64,000 nt of DNA from Streptomyces sp. NL15-2K (GCF_030551255.1 NZ_CP130630.1:930001-994000), one strand, 5' to 3'; shown: positions 34,510-43,222, counted from the stretch's first letter. The notes: a model not told the origin generated them from the letters alone. Program-made: numbers and translations.

Positions 34510-34928
34510 GGGAGCCCCTGACCTACGCCATCGCGCACGGCGCGGCCGAGGCCGCGCTGGACGCCGCCCGGGCCGGTGGCGCGCGCATCTGCGTGGTGGT
34601 CGTCAACCGCGGGGGCACCACCAAGGTGCTGCTCAGTGACGACGGAGTCGGCCCCATCGGGGTCGAGACCGCGCGCCGCAAGGCTTACACAGCCGCCGTC
34701 ACCGGCATGCCGACCGCGGCGTTCGCCGAGTTCGCGGCGTCCCCCGCGATGGCGGTCGCGCCCGTGCACCTCGTCGACGCCGGCCTCCTCCCAGTGCCGG
34801 GCGGGGTGCCGATCACCGTGGACGACGGCGAGGTCATCGGCGGAATCGGGGTGGGTGGCGCCGACGGGGCCACCGACGACCGTCTCGCGGTGGAGGCGCT
34901 GAAGAGCATCGCGGCGCTGCTGGCATAA
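34506..34928 (+). CDS. GlcG/HbpS-like (DUF336) protein
   Basis: A 140-residue protein whose ATG overlaps the GMC stop codon (ATGA). The core ICVVVVNRGGTTKVLLSDDGVGP, then RRKAYTAAVTGMPTAAFAEF and the terminal GGIGVGGADGATDDRLAVEAL are diagnostic of the GlcG/HbpS family. Members bind haem in some cases and often neighbour redox enzymes such as glycolate oxidase or alcohol dehydrogenases. No signal peptide is present, unlike HbpS, so it should be cytoplasmic. Probably an accessory to the GMC oxidoreductase. Confidence 0.85.
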   Translation: MREPLTYAIAHGAAEAALDAARAGGARICVVVVNRGGTTKVLLSDDGVGPIGVETARRKAYTAAVTGMPTAAFAEFAASPAMAVAPVHLVDAGLLPVPGGVPITVDDGEVIGGIGVGGADGATDDRLAVEALKSIAALLA

Positions 34929-34978
34929 GCGCGAACACACAAGCTCACCTGACGGGACACCAGCACAAGGAGCAGATG

Positions 34979-36052
34979 ATGATCGAAGACACCCTGGTGG
35001 TCGAGGGCGTGGCCCACGACTACAACTTCCTGACCGAGAACTGCGTCAATCCGGCCTTCGGCCGCGCGATCGGCGAGCACATGTACCACCTGCACGAGAA
35101 ATTCGGCGGGCCCGGCTACGCCGTCGAGAAGTCGCTCTACCTCGACCACGGCGCGGGCGCCGAAACCATCGGGCGGGCGATCCTCGCGGAGAGCCAGTCC
35201 GACATCATCGTCTACCACGAGACCCCGATCTACGGACACTTCCGCGACGGCGGCTCCGCGCTCTCCACCGGCCTCGAGATGCGGGAGCTGTGGCCGAACC
35301 GGGTGCTGGTCTACGGGGCGGTGTCCCCGTTGCGGCCGGGTGCGGTGGACCGCGTCGACGAACTGGTCGACGTGCACCACGTCAACGCTCTCAAGCTCTA
35401 CCCGATCGACCTGGTCGAGGGCCGGGTCACCTCGCTGGACATGAGTGACCCGGAAGTGTGTTTCCCGGTGTTCGAGCGGGCCCAGGAGCGCGGGCTGAAG
35501 GTCATAGGGATCCACAAGGCACTCCCGGTCGGGCCCGGTCCGGCCTCCGCCCTGCGGATCGACGACATCGAGGGGGCCGCGGCGGCGTTCCCCGACCTGA
35601 CCTTCGAGGTGGTGCACGGCGGGCTGGCGTTCGTCGAGGAAACAGCCATGTTGATGGAGTGTGCCCCGAACGTCATGGTCAACCTGGAAGTCACCTCCGC
35701 TCTGGCGCGCACGGCACCGCGCCGGTTCGCCGAAGCGATGGGAGCCTTCCTCGCCGTACCCGGCGGGGCCAGGCGCATCATCTGGGGCACCGGAGTCATC
35801 GCGGCCCATCCGCGCCCGCTGATCGAGGCGTTCTGGGATCTCGAAACACCGCAGGACCTGATCGAGGAACGCGGCGTGGAGCCGCTGACCAGGGAAGTGA
35901 AGAAGGCCATCCTCGGCAGCAACTTCCTGCGTCTGCACGGCATCGACGAGGACAAGTTGCGGACCACGATCGCCGGCGACGAGTTCGACACCACCGAGCT
36001 GGCACCGCCGTGGGGCGGGAAGGTCCAGCCCGAGCCGGTGGCGGTGGCGTGA
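34979..36052 (+). CDS. amidohydrolase-fold protein of the propane-monooxygenase-operon type, metal ligands depleted
   Basis: A 357-residue TIM-barrel protein; ATG 34979 is chosen over 34976 because of spacing to AAGGAG. The barrel landmarks NALKLYPIDL, IGIHKALPVG, FPDLTFEVVHGG and ILGSNFLRLHGID match, from memory, the amidohydrolase encoded in rhodococcal and mycobacterial propane monooxygenase operons. Two usual metal ligands seem lost: the early HxH is VAH, keeping only the second His, and the late G(S/T)D is GTG in IIWGTGVI. It may therefore not be a metal hydrolase at all. The MIP18-like gene follows with a one-base overlap, the same pairing as in those operons. Confidence 0.8.
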   Translation: MIEDTLVVEGVAHDYNFLTENCVNPAFGRAIGEHMYHLHEKFGGPGYAVEKSLYLDHGAGAETIGRAILAESQSDIIVYHETPIYGHFRDGGSALSTGLEMRELWPNRVLVYGAVSPLRPGAVDRVDELVDVHHVNALKLYPIDLVEGRVTSLDMSDPEVCFPVFERAQERGLKVIGIHKALPVGPGPASALRIDDIEGAAAAFPDLTFEVVHGGLAFVEETAMLMECAPNVMVNLEVTSALARTAPRRFAEAMGAFLAVPGGARRIIWGTGVIAAHPRPLIEAFWDLETPQDLIEERGVEPLTREVKKAILGSNFLRLHGIDEDKLRTTIAGDEFDTTELAPPWGGKVQPEPVAVA

Positions 36053-36453
36053 TGAGCGGCGTCACCGAGGACCGCGTCCGGAACGTGCTCAACGGGATCG
36101 TCGACCCGTGCAGCATCACCGCGGGTGTCCCGGCCGGGATGGACGACATGGGGCTGATCACCGGCATCCAGGTGCGCGATGACGGCTCGGGCGGCCGGCG
36201 GATCAGCGTGACGTTCGGACTCACCGACCCGACCTGCATGCTGCTGGGCTCGTTCGCCAACGAGGCCCGCGAACGGCTCTCCGCGCTACCGGGCGTCACC
36301 GGCGTCGACGTCACGCTGGACCACGAACTGGAGTGGACCGAGGACAGGTTCGCCCCGCACTATCGACAGCGGCTCGCCGAGCACCGCGAGGGGAGGCGTC
36401 GTGACCTCCCTCTCCTGGCCGTGACCACGAGGGGACGAGCCGGTGACCAGTGA
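36052..36453 (+). CDS. MIP18/DUF59 (PaaD-like) metal-sulfur assembly protein
   Basis: A 133-residue protein. ATG 36052 shares its first base with the upstream stop (TGATG). The motif IVDPCSITAGVPAGMDDMGL, then FGLTDPTCMLLGSFANEARERL and GVDVTLDHELEWT, places it in the MIP18/DUF59 family, whose members help load iron-sulfur or other metal sites. The DPCS and DPTC cysteines are conserved. A charged tail (HYRQRLAEHREGRRRDL) follows. It overlaps the next gene by 11 bases. A likely role is maturation of an iron enzyme in this region; the Rieske oxygenase is the nearest candidate. Confidence 0.85.
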   Translation: MSGVTEDRVRNVLNGIVDPCSITAGVPAGMDDMGLITGIQVRDDGSGGRRISVTFGLTDPTCMLLGSFANEARERLSALPGVTGVDVTLDHELEWTEDRFAPHYRQRLAEHREGRRRDLPLLAVTTRGRAGDQ

Positions 36454-37483
36454 GACCGCACAACAGCCGCCCAGCTCCGACCTCACGGCTGTGCTGGCGA
36501 ACAACGCCGACGTCATGGGCCGTTTCATGGAAGGGCTCAGCCGGGCGCCCCGTCCTCCCGAGAGGGTCGACCCTGCTCCCGTCCGGGTGGTGCGCGACCT
36601 CGTCTTCAGCACTCCGCCCGGCGCCGAGGGCCGTACGGAGCTGCGGATGGACCTGTACCTGCCGCGGTCCGCACCGACCCCCACCCCCGTGATCGTGTGG
36701 CTTCCGGGTGGCGGCTGGCGCACTCAACGGCGTGGTTACGGCCCGCAGTTGACACGACTCTTCGCCGAACGCGGGTACGCCATGGCGGACATCGAGTACC
36801 GGTCCTCCGAGATCTCTCCCTGGCCGGCCCAACTGCACGACGTGATCGCCGCATTGCGCCACCTGCACGACATCGCGGACACCTATGGCTTGGACCCGGC
36901 GTCGATCGGGCTCTGGGGCAGCTCGGCCGGCGCGCACCTGGCACTGCTCGCGGCCTTCGCGGGCGACGCCGACGGCTCCCTCGACACCGGCAGCTCCCTC
37001 GCGGCGCCCGGCGTACGAGCCGTGGTGGCGGGCTATCCGCCCACCGACCTGCTGCATCTCAACGACGACTCCCTGCCCGGTGGAGTGCTGGGCGTGGATC
37101 CCTCCGACCCGGCCTGGGGACTGCTGGGCGGACACCCGTCGGACCGGACCGCCACCGCCGTCGAGGCCAGCCCGGCCCGGCAGGCCCGCCCTCATGTCCC
37201 GCCCGTGCTCCTGCTGCACGGCGACGCCGACCTCCTCATCGGCCCGGCACAGAGCCGCCGACTCCACAACGCGCTGATCGCCGCGGGCGCCGAGTCCCAC
37301 CTGCTGCTGGTGCACGGCGCCGACCACGGCTTCCTCAACACCGGCGCCTGGGAACTGAACCCCATGACGGCCACCGTGCTGTCCTCCCGCACTCCGGACG
37401 CCGAACGCTCCGTGCTGCTGACCCCCGCGCTGATCGAGCGCTTCTTCGACCGCCACCTGCGAACGGACCCATGGAATGCCTGA
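36443..37483 (+). CDS. alpha/beta hydrolase, hormone-sensitive-lipase-like
   Basis: A 346-residue hydrolase starting at GTG 36443 within the end of the DUF59 gene. The oxyanion region is VWLPGGGW instead of HGGG, the nucleophile elbow is LWGSSAGAHLALLAAF, and the Asp and His of the triad are in HGDADLLIG and HGADHGFL. These features fit the bacterial hormone-sensitive lipase/carboxylesterase group. No signal peptide is seen, so it is probably cytoplasmic. In this operon it may hydrolyse an ester or lactone generated by the oxidative steps. Confidence 0.85.
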   Translation: MTSETAQQPPSSDLTAVLANNADVMGRFMEGLSRAPRPPERVDPAPVRVVRDLVFSTPPGAEGRTELRMDLYLPRSAPTPTPVIVWLPGGGWRTQRRGYGPQLTRLFAERGYAMADIEYRSSEISPWPAQLHDVIAALRHLHDIADTYGLDPASIGLWGSSAGAHLALLAAFAGDADGSLDTGSSLAAPGVRAVVAGYPPTDLLHLNDDSLPGGVLGVDPSDPAWGLLGGHPSDRTATAVEASPARQARPHVPPVLLLHGDADLLIGPAQSRRLHNALIAAGAESHLLLVHGADHGFLNTGAWELNPMTATVLSSRTPDAERSVLLTPALIERFFDRHLRTDPWNA

Positions 37484-37910
37484 CACACCACCGCGCTACG
37501 ACGACATCGGCCACGCCCTCTCCCGTCTCGCGCTCGCCGCAGTCTTCGTCTCCGGAGGCCGCCACGTCTGGCAGCACCCGGACGGCCCCGCGCAGGGGGC
37601 GGAAACCTTCCTGAAGCGGTGCCGCCGCGCGGTGCCCCTCCTGGACCGGTTCACCGACCGCCAACTGGTGCGCGCCAACGCGGCCGTGCACATGACCGCC
37701 GGAGCGACACTCGCGGCCGGCATCGCCCCCGCGGCCTCCGCCACGGCACTCACCGGCTCGCTCGTGCCCACGACCCTCGCCGCCTTCCCGTTCTGGGCCC
37801 AGCCGGACGGCCCGCAACGCGTGCGCCAGCAGGGCGACTTCCTCAAGAACCTGGCCCTGGCCGGCGGCCTGCTCGCGGTCATGGTCAACAGCGAGCGACG
37901 AACCAAGTAG
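37476..37910 (+). CDS. DoxX-family membrane protein
   Basis: A 144-residue protein with an ATG overlapping the preceding gene's end by 8 bases. Its hydrophobic segments and the motifs LSRLALAAVFVSGGRHVW, LVRANAAVHMTAGATLAAG and GDFLKNLALAGGLLAVMVN match the DoxX family of small integral membrane proteins with four helices. Family members have been linked to quinone or thiosulfate redox chemistry. Here it closes the six-gene operon and could connect the GMC or Rieske redox steps to the membrane; this is inference. Confidence 0.82.
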   Translation: MPDTPPRYDDIGHALSRLALAAVFVSGGRHVWQHPDGPAQGAETFLKRCRRAVPLLDRFTDRQLVRANAAVHMTAGATLAAGIAPAASATALTGSLVPTTLAAFPFWAQPDGPQRVRQQGDFLKNLALAGGLLAVMVNSERRTK

Positions 37911-37979
37911 ACGGCGCGACCGACGCCCCCGCACCGGACGCGCCGGGAGAACGAACGCCTCTGACGGCATCCGCCGGCC

Positions 37980-38612
37980 TCAGTAGCCCCGGTCGACCCA
38001 CTCTCGCAGATGTGGAGACTCGGCGCCGATGGTGCTCGGCTCGCCATGGCCGGTGCGGACCACCGTCTCGGGCGGCAGGACGAGGAGCCGGTCGCGGATG
38101 GAGCGGATGATCGTCGGGAAGTCGGAGTACGACCGCCCGGTGGCCCCCGGTCCGCCTGCGAACAGCGTGTCGCCGGTGAACACCGTGCCCAGGTCCGGGG
38201 CGTGCAGCGAGATCGCTCCAGGCGTGTGGCCAGGGGTGTGAAGCACCGTCAGTTCGATTCCGGCCACGGTGATCCGGCGCATGTCCGAGAGATAGCCGTC
38301 CGGCTTCCGGTCGGGGTGGGTGTGCTTCCACAGCAGGCGGTCGTCGAGATGGATCAGGATCGGCGCACCGGTCGCGTCGGCGAGCGCGGGAGCGGCGTCT
38401 ATGTGGTCGTCGTGGCCATGGGTGCACACGATGGCCCGAAGCCGCCGGTCGCCGACGGTGGCCGCGATGGTGTCGGCGTCGTGAGCGGCGTCGATGACGA
38501 TCGCCTCTTCGTCGTCGCCCACGATCCACACGTTGTTGTCGACGTCCCAGGTGCCGCCGTCGAGGCTGAAGGTGCCGGACGTGACCAGATGCTCGATACG
38601 GGCGGCCGTCAC
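37980..38612 (-). CDS. metallo-beta-lactamase-fold hydrolase partner of mycothiol-formaldehyde dehydrogenase
   Basis: A 210-residue hydrolase. The metal motif is [13 protein letters not shown], with further ligands in [13 protein letters not shown] and FTGDTLF and a C-terminal [14 protein letters not shown], as in glyoxalase II-like enzymes. Its GTG start overlaps the dehydrogenase stop (GTGA). In actinomycetes this gene regularly accompanies S-(hydroxymethyl)mycothiol dehydrogenase and is thought to hydrolyse the S-formylmycothiol produced, giving formate and free mycothiol. It is the last gene of the P450 operon. Confidence 0.88.
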   Translation of the reverse strand: MTAARIEHLVTSGTFSLDGGTWDVDNNVWIVGDDEEAIVIDAAHDADTIAATVGDRRLRAIVCTHGHDDHIDAAPALADATGAPILIHLDDRLLWKHTHPDRKPDGYLSDMRRITVAGIELTVLHTPGHTPGAISLHAPDLGTVFTGDTLFAGGPGATGRSYSDFPTIIRSIRDRLLVLPPETVVRTGHGEPSTIGAESPHLREWVDRGY

Positions 38613-39694
38613 AGCATGACCACCGAGCGGAGCACGTCGCCCTTGTGCATCCGGGCGAAGGCGTCCTCGACCCCGTCCAGGGCGATCGTCTCGCTGACGA
38701 ACGCGTCGAGGTCCAGACGGCCCTGGAGGTACAGGTCGATCAGCAGGGGGAAGTCGCGGGAGGGCAGGCAGTCGCCGTACCAGCTCGACTTCAGCGCCCC
38801 GCCCCGCCCGAAGACATCCAGCAGCGGCAGTTCCAGCTTCATTTCCGGCGTCGGCACGCCGACGAGGACGACCGTGCCGGCCAGGTCGCGAGCGTAGAAG
38901 GCTTGCTTGTACGTCTCCGGGCGGCCGACCGCCTCGATGACCACATCCGCGCCGAAGCCACCGGTCAGCTCGCGTACCGCCTCCACCAGGTCCCGTTCAC
39001 GTGAGTTGACGGTGTGCGTGGCACCCAAGGATGCCGCGGTGGCTAGCTTGCGCTCGTCGATGTCCACCGCGATGATCTTCGCGGCGCCCGCCAGCCGGGA
39101 GCCCACCACCGCCGCGTCGCCGACGCCGCCGCAGCCGATGACGGCCACGGAGTCACCACGGTTGACCGCACCGGTGTTGATCGCCGCGCCGATGCCCGCC
39201 ATCACGCCACAACCCAGCAGGCCCGCGGCGGCCGGTGACGCGACGGGGTCGACCTTGGTGCACTGTCCCGACGCCACCAGGGTCTTCTCGGCGAAGGCAC
39301 CGATGCCCAGGGCCGGGGACAGCTCGGTGCCGTCGGTGAGGGTCATCTTCTGCTGGGCATTGTGGGTGTCGAAGCAGTACCAGGGCCTGCCGCGCAGACA
39401 GGCCCGGCACTGGCCGCACACCGCGCGCCAGTTGAGGATCACGAAGTCACCGGGCTCGACATCGGTCACACCGTCGCCGACCGACTCCACGACACCGGCG
39501 GCCTCGTGGCCGAGGAGGAACGGGAACTCGTCGTTGATGCCACCCTCACGGTAGTGGAGGTCGGTGTGACACACACCGCACGCCTGGATCCGTACCACCG
39601 CCTCCCCCGGCCCCGGATCGGGGATCACGATCGTCTCGATGCCGACCGGCTCGCCCTTCGCCCGCGCGACGACGCCTCGTACCTGCTGGGACAT
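38609..39694 (-). CDS. S-(hydroxymethyl)mycothiol dehydrogenase (formaldehyde detoxification)
   Basis: A 361-residue zinc medium-chain dehydrogenase. The catalytic zinc motif [13 protein letters not shown] and [12 protein letters not shown], the structural cysteines [15 protein letters not shown], and the NAD loop [19 protein letters not shown] are present. [17 protein letters not shown] and the C-terminal [15 protein letters not shown] are characteristic of the mycothiol-dependent formaldehyde dehydrogenase group. It oxidises the spontaneous adduct of formaldehyde and mycothiol. It sits 42 bases downstream of the P450 in the same operon, consistent with removing formaldehyde released by O-demethylation. 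Confidence 0.9.
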   Translation of the reverse strand: MSQQVRGVVARAKGEPVGIETIVIPDPGPGEAVVRIQACGVCHTDLHYREGGINDEFPFLLGHEAAGVVESVGDGVTDVEPGDFVILNWRAVCGQCRACLRGRPWYCFDTHNAQQKMTLTDGTELSPALGIGAFAEKTLVASGQCTKVDPVASPAAAGLLGCGVMAGIGAAINTGAVNRGDSVAVIGCGGVGDAAVVGSRLAGAAKIIAVDIDERKLATAASLGATHTVNSRERDLVEAVRELTGGFGADVVIEAVGRPETYKQAFYARDLAGTVVLVGVPTPEMKLELPLLDVFGRGGALKSSWYGDCLPSRDFPLLIDLYLQGRLDLDAFVSETIALDGVEDAFARMHKGDVLRSVVML

Positions 39695-39736
39695 TGTTGG
39701 ATTTCCTCACTTCTATGGAATGGACGAGGCAGCTGA

Positions 39737-40951
39737 TCAAGCAGCCGGCTGGACGCGCAGTGGCAGGGACGCCCACGAGCGCAGGGTGTTGTTGGGGTGG
39801 CGGTGCGGTGTGCCGGTGAGTTCCATTCGCTCGACGCGGCGGGCCAGGGCGGTCAGCAGCGCCTCGGCCTCCAGGCGGGCCACGTGCTGGCCGATGCACT
39901 GGTGCAGGCCCATGCCGAAGCCGACATGACCGGAGGGGTCGCGGGTGAGGTCGAAGCGGTCGGGGTCGTGCCAGCGGGCCGGGTCGCGGTTGGCCGCGCC
40001 GAGGAACATGAGGATCTTCGTGTCCGCGGGGATGACTGTGCCGGCGATGGCGACATCGGTGGTGGCGGTGCGGAAGAAGGTCTGCACCGGCGACTGCCAG
40101 CGGACCGCCTCCTCGAACGCGGCTCGCGCCAACTCCGGCCGCTCCCGCAGCCGTCGCCACTCCTCGGGGTGGGTGGCGAAGGCGTAGAGGCAGGCCGCCA
40201 GACCGTGCACGGTGGTGTCGACGCCGGCGGTGAGCAGGGAGCGCACCACCAACGGCGCCTGTTCGTGCGTCAGGTCGCCGCGGTCGGCAGCGTCCCAGAT
40301 CTGCCTTCCGAAGCCGTCCTCGCTCAACGCCTCCCGCTCGCACTGGGCGTTCACCCATACCGACAGCTCCGCCACCCGGTGCGCGTCCGCCGCGACCAGG
40401 TCGTTGCGCGGGCCGAAGGCGTTGAAGGCCATGTTGCCGTACGGCAGGAGGTGCTCCCGGCCGTCCGGGCCGAGGCCCACCGCGTCCGGAAACGCCCGCA
40501 GCGGGAACGCCTCCGCCAGCGCCGCGAAGCCGTCGAACTCGGTTCCTCCGGCGAGGACTTGGTCGACCAGTTCCTCAGCCACGGTGTGCCATGTCTCGCG
40601 CAGGCGACGCAATGCGGGCGGAGCGAGGACCTCCCTCAGCACCCGGCGTGGGGCGTCGTGTCGGGGCGGGTCGGCCTCCAGCAGCAGGCTCGGCGTGCGC
40701 CACGGCTCCTCGTGGCGGAAGTTGGCGAGACCCACGCCCGAACCCGACTCGAAGTGCTGCCAGTCCACCAGGGCGGCGTGCACCTGTTCGTAGCGGGCGA
40801 GCGCGTGGACGTCGTAGCGCGACAGGTACACGACCGGACCGGCCTCGCGCAGGGCCTGGTGCAGCGGTTCGGGTTCCACGAGGACCTCGTGGGCGAACGG
40901 GTCGGCGTCACTGACGGGCGGCACGACGGCACGCTCCAGTGCCTCGGTCAT
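39737..40951 (-). CDS. cytochrome P450, CYP199-like (aryl O-demethylase)
   Basis: A 404-residue soluble P450. ATG 40951 is used, following AAGGAG. The I-helix is LLTAGVDTTVHGL, the ExxR motif is in FEEAVRWQSPVQ, and the haem loop is FGMGLHQCIGQ. Compared from memory with CYP199A4, the 4-methoxybenzoate demethylase of Rhodopseudomonas, it shares GPVVYL, PSLLLEADPP, REHLLPYGNMAFNAFGP and FFRTATTDV, strongly suggesting a para-substituted benzoate demethylase. The reductase gene lies 29 bases upstream and the formaldehyde dehydrogenase gene follows, which fits release of formaldehyde. The substrate remains inference. Confidence 0.9.
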   Translation of the reverse strand: MTEALERAVVPPVSDADPFAHEVLVEPEPLHQALREAGPVVYLSRYDVHALARYEQVHAALVDWQHFESGSGVGLANFRHEEPWRTPSLLLEADPPRHDAPRRVLREVLAPPALRRLRETWHTVAEELVDQVLAGGTEFDGFAALAEAFPLRAFPDAVGLGPDGREHLLPYGNMAFNAFGPRNDLVAADAHRVAELSVWVNAQCEREALSEDGFGRQIWDAADRGDLTHEQAPLVVRSLLTAGVDTTVHGLAACLYAFATHPEEWRRLRERPELARAAFEEAVRWQSPVQTFFRTATTDVAIAGTVIPADTKILMFLGAANRDPARWHDPDRFDLTRDPSGHVGFGMGLHQCIGQHVARLEAEALLTALARRVERMELTGTPHRHPNNTLRSWASLPLRVQPAA

Positions 40952-40980
40952 CGGGGCTCCTTGGGGCAGGTGAAGATATC

Positions 40981-41988
40981 TCAGATGTCGAGGACGAGAC
41001 GGTCGCCGCAGGAACGCGACACGCACAGGAACATGCAGTCGTTCGCCGCCCGTTCATGGTCGGCCAGCACCGAGTCCCGGTGGTCCGGCTGCCCTTCCAG
41101 CACCGTTGTCAGACACGTTCCGCAGGTGCCCTGCTCGCAGGAGGACAGCACGTCCGCACCGGCGCGGCGCACCGCCTCCAGAACCGAGATGTCCGGGGTG
41201 ACGGTGACGGTGTGTCCGGTACGTCGCAACTCCACCTCGAACGGAGTGTTCCGCACCGGCGCGGTCTGCGCGCCGGCGGAGAACCGCTCGACCCGCAGGG
41301 CGTACGGCGGCCAGGAGACGCACGCGGCTTCGACGGCGGCGAGCAGCGGGGCGGGGCCGCAGCAGTACACCTTGGTGTCCGGTCGCGGTGTGCCCAGCCA
41401 GGCCGCCAGGTCCAGCAGCCCGAGCTCGTCCTGCGGGACGACATGCACCCGCTCGCCGTAGGCCGCCGTCAGCTCCTCGCGAAAGGCCATCGACGACCGT
41501 GTGCGCCCGCCGTACAGCAACTGCCAGTCCGCGCCAAGCAGTTCGGCCTGGTGCATCATGGGCAGCAGCGGGGTGATGCCGATGCCGCCCGCGATGAACA
41601 GGTACTTCTCCGACGGCACCAGGGGGAAGTGGTTGCGCGGGCCGCCGACCCCGACGCGGTCCCCCGGACGCAGCCGGTCGTGCACATGAGCGGATCCACC
41701 CCGTCCCGCAGGCTCCCGCAGCACGGCGACCCGGTAGGCGTACGCGTCCCATCGGTCGCCGCACAGTGAGTACTGCCGGACAGCCCCGCCCGGCAGAACC
41801 ACATCGATGTGGGAGCCGGGCGTCCAGTCCGGCAAACGGGCACCGCCCGGGTGGGTGAGGGTGAGTGACACGACACCCTCGGCGATGTCCTCCTTGGCGG
41901 AGACCGTCAGTGTCGCCGCCTTCGTCGGCGTCGGGCGTTCCGCGCCCGCGCCGGACCCGGCGTCCGCAACCAGGCTGGTTCCGACCAC
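40981..41988 (-). CDS. VanB-like reductase, redox partner of the CYP199-like P450
   Basis: A 335-residue reductase. The GTG at 41988 is favoured by GGAGG seven bases upstream. The first 20 residues form a short Ala/Gly/Pro-rich leader, then come the flavin site (RQYSLCGDRW), the NAD region (IAGGIGITPLLPMM, CCGPAPLL) and the C-terminal [2Fe-2S] cluster (CEQGTCGTC, distal FLC). It heads the operon whose second gene is the P450. It is thus the likely single-protein electron donor, in place of the ferredoxin plus ferredoxin reductase usual for CYP199 enzymes. Confidence 0.9.
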   Translation of the reverse strand: MVGTSLVADAGSGAGAERPTPTKAATLTVSAKEDIAEGVVSLTLTHPGGARLPDWTPGSHIDVVLPGGAVRQYSLCGDRWDAYAYRVAVLREPAGRGGSAHVHDRLRPGDRVGVGGPRNHFPLVPSEKYLFIAGGIGITPLLPMMHQAELLGADWQLLYGGRTRSSMAFREELTAAYGERVHVVPQDELGLLDLAAWLGTPRPDTKVYCCGPAPLLAAVEAACVSWPPYALRVERFSAGAQTAPVRNTPFEVELRRTGHTVTVTPDISVLEAVRRAGADVLSSCEQGTCGTCLTTVLEGQPDHRDSVLADHERAANDCMFLCVSRSCGDRLVLDI

Positions 41989-42054
41989 GTTGTCGCCTCC
42001 CGTCGTTGGGTTGCATGCAGGATGCGCGGCGGCGAGGGACGGTCGCGACGGCAT

Positions 42055-42090
42055 TCTCAATCAGTGAGAGACGAAATCAGTGAGAGACGA
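42055..42090. promoter_or_regulatory. tandem 16-bp repeat with embedded dyad, candidate IclR operator
   Basis: AATCAGTGAGAGACGA occurs twice in perfect tandem at 42059-42074 and 42075-42090. The first copy overlaps the dyad TCTCA-ATCAG-TGAGA at 42055-42069. It lies 67 bases upstream of the reductase/P450 operon and just behind the IclR gene, the only regulator beside it. Confidence 0.7.
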
Positions 42091-42104
42091 ACTTCCGCCG
42101 GCTG

Positions 42105-42929
42105 TCATCCGCCCGTCGCACGACCGTCACGTGGGTCACCGGGCTCTCGACCGCGCCCCGGAACATCCGGGGCACCCAACGCACCCGGGGCACCCAACGC
42201 ACGAGAGACACCGCGTGCCGCGGTCCGCACCACGGGCACGACGGACGAGGCCCCCGCCTCGTTGGGGACGATCACCGCCAGCGCGGCCACCACCTCACCG
42301 CGCGCGTCGCGCACCGGCGCCGCGACGCCCAGCGCGTCCGGGTGGACGTATCCCGGGCAGTACGCGTACCCCTGGCGACGGATCTCGGCCAGCACGGCTC
42401 GCAGCCGCGCGGCGGTGGCGGGAGTGTCCGGGGTGTAGCGGGGCAGGGGTCCTTCGAGCACCCGCTCCCGCAGGTCGGCGGGGCCGTGGGCGAGGAGGAC
42501 CAGGCCGCTTGAGGAGGCGTGCAGGGGAAGGCGGCCCGCGATACGGGTGTAGTTGATCACGGCCTCCGGTGCGGTCAGCCGTTCCAGGAACAGCGCCTCG
42601 TCGCCGTCGAGCACGCCGAGCTGAACGTGGTGGCCGACGACGTCGTGGACGCCCTCCATGAACGGCATGGCCGCGTTGCGCAGCGACAGGGTGGGCGAGG
42701 CCCGGGTGGCCAGCTCCCACAGGCGCATGCCGATCCGCACCCGGCGGTCGTCGTCCCGGGTCAGGAACCCGTACGAGACCAGCTCGGCCACCAGGCGCGA
42801 CGCGGTCGCCACGTGCAGCCCCGTACGCCGGGAGATCTCCGAGACGGTCAGGGCCGACTCCTCCGGCGTGAACGCCTCGAAGATCCGCACGGCCCTCGCC
42901 AGAACCGACTCGCCGTTCTGTGTCCTCAC
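42105..42929 (-). CDS. IclR-family transcriptional regulator
   Basis: A 274-residue regulator. The winged helix (ESALTVSEISRRTGLHVATASRLVAELVSYGFL) is followed by the IclR effector domain with GVLDGDEALFLERLTAPEAV, RLPLHASSSGLVLLAHGP and AAPVRDARGEVVAALAVIVP. The last 25 residues are low-complexity (GAPGALGAPDVPGRGREPGD), encoded by GGCACCCAACG-type DNA repeats near 42175-42200. It is oriented in the same direction as the reductase/P450 operon, and a tandem repeat stands between the two. IclR members often control aromatic catabolism, so it is a good candidate regulator of the demethylase operons. Confidence 0.88.
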   Translation of the reverse strand: MRTQNGESVLARAVRIFEAFTPEESALTVSEISRRTGLHVATASRLVAELVSYGFLTRDDDRRVRIGMRLWELATRASPTLSLRNAAMPFMEGVHDVVGHHVQLGVLDGDEALFLERLTAPEAVINYTRIAGRLPLHASSSGLVLLAHGPADLRERVLEGPLPRYTPDTPATAARLRAVLAEIRRQGYAYCPGYVHPDALGVAAPVRDARGEVVAALAVIVPNEAGASSVVPVVRTAARGVSRALGAPGALGAPDVPGRGREPGDPRDGRATGG

Positions 42930-43222
42930 CTCGCCATCATCGGTTTCTCTCCGGACGCGTCAAGCCCTCGGTTCGTCCTGGTGGTGGTCCTGTGGGCCGG
43001 GGTGCTTGTAGTCGCGTCGTTGCGTCGCCCGTCCCAGTAGTCGAGGCGGGTCGTGGCTCGGTACCCGCGCCTACGTCCAGCTGGGCTGAGGTGCCGTCCG
43101 CGCGCTCGTCGCCCTTGGCGCACTCCTCGCGCCCGCCGTGTACCTGGCCGGTCGCCGCGGGCGGCGCAGCGGCCAGGAGGCCCGGCCCCAGTTGGCCGAC
43201 GTCTCGTGGTGAGGCGCCTCCA

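Noticed and set aside
39737..41988. Assignment of the P450/reductase pair as GcoA/GcoB guaiacol demethylase
   Set aside because: The P450 resembles CYP199A4 rather than CYP255 (from memory), and the reductase has flavin-NAD-2Fe2S order with the cluster at the C-terminus, unlike GcoB.
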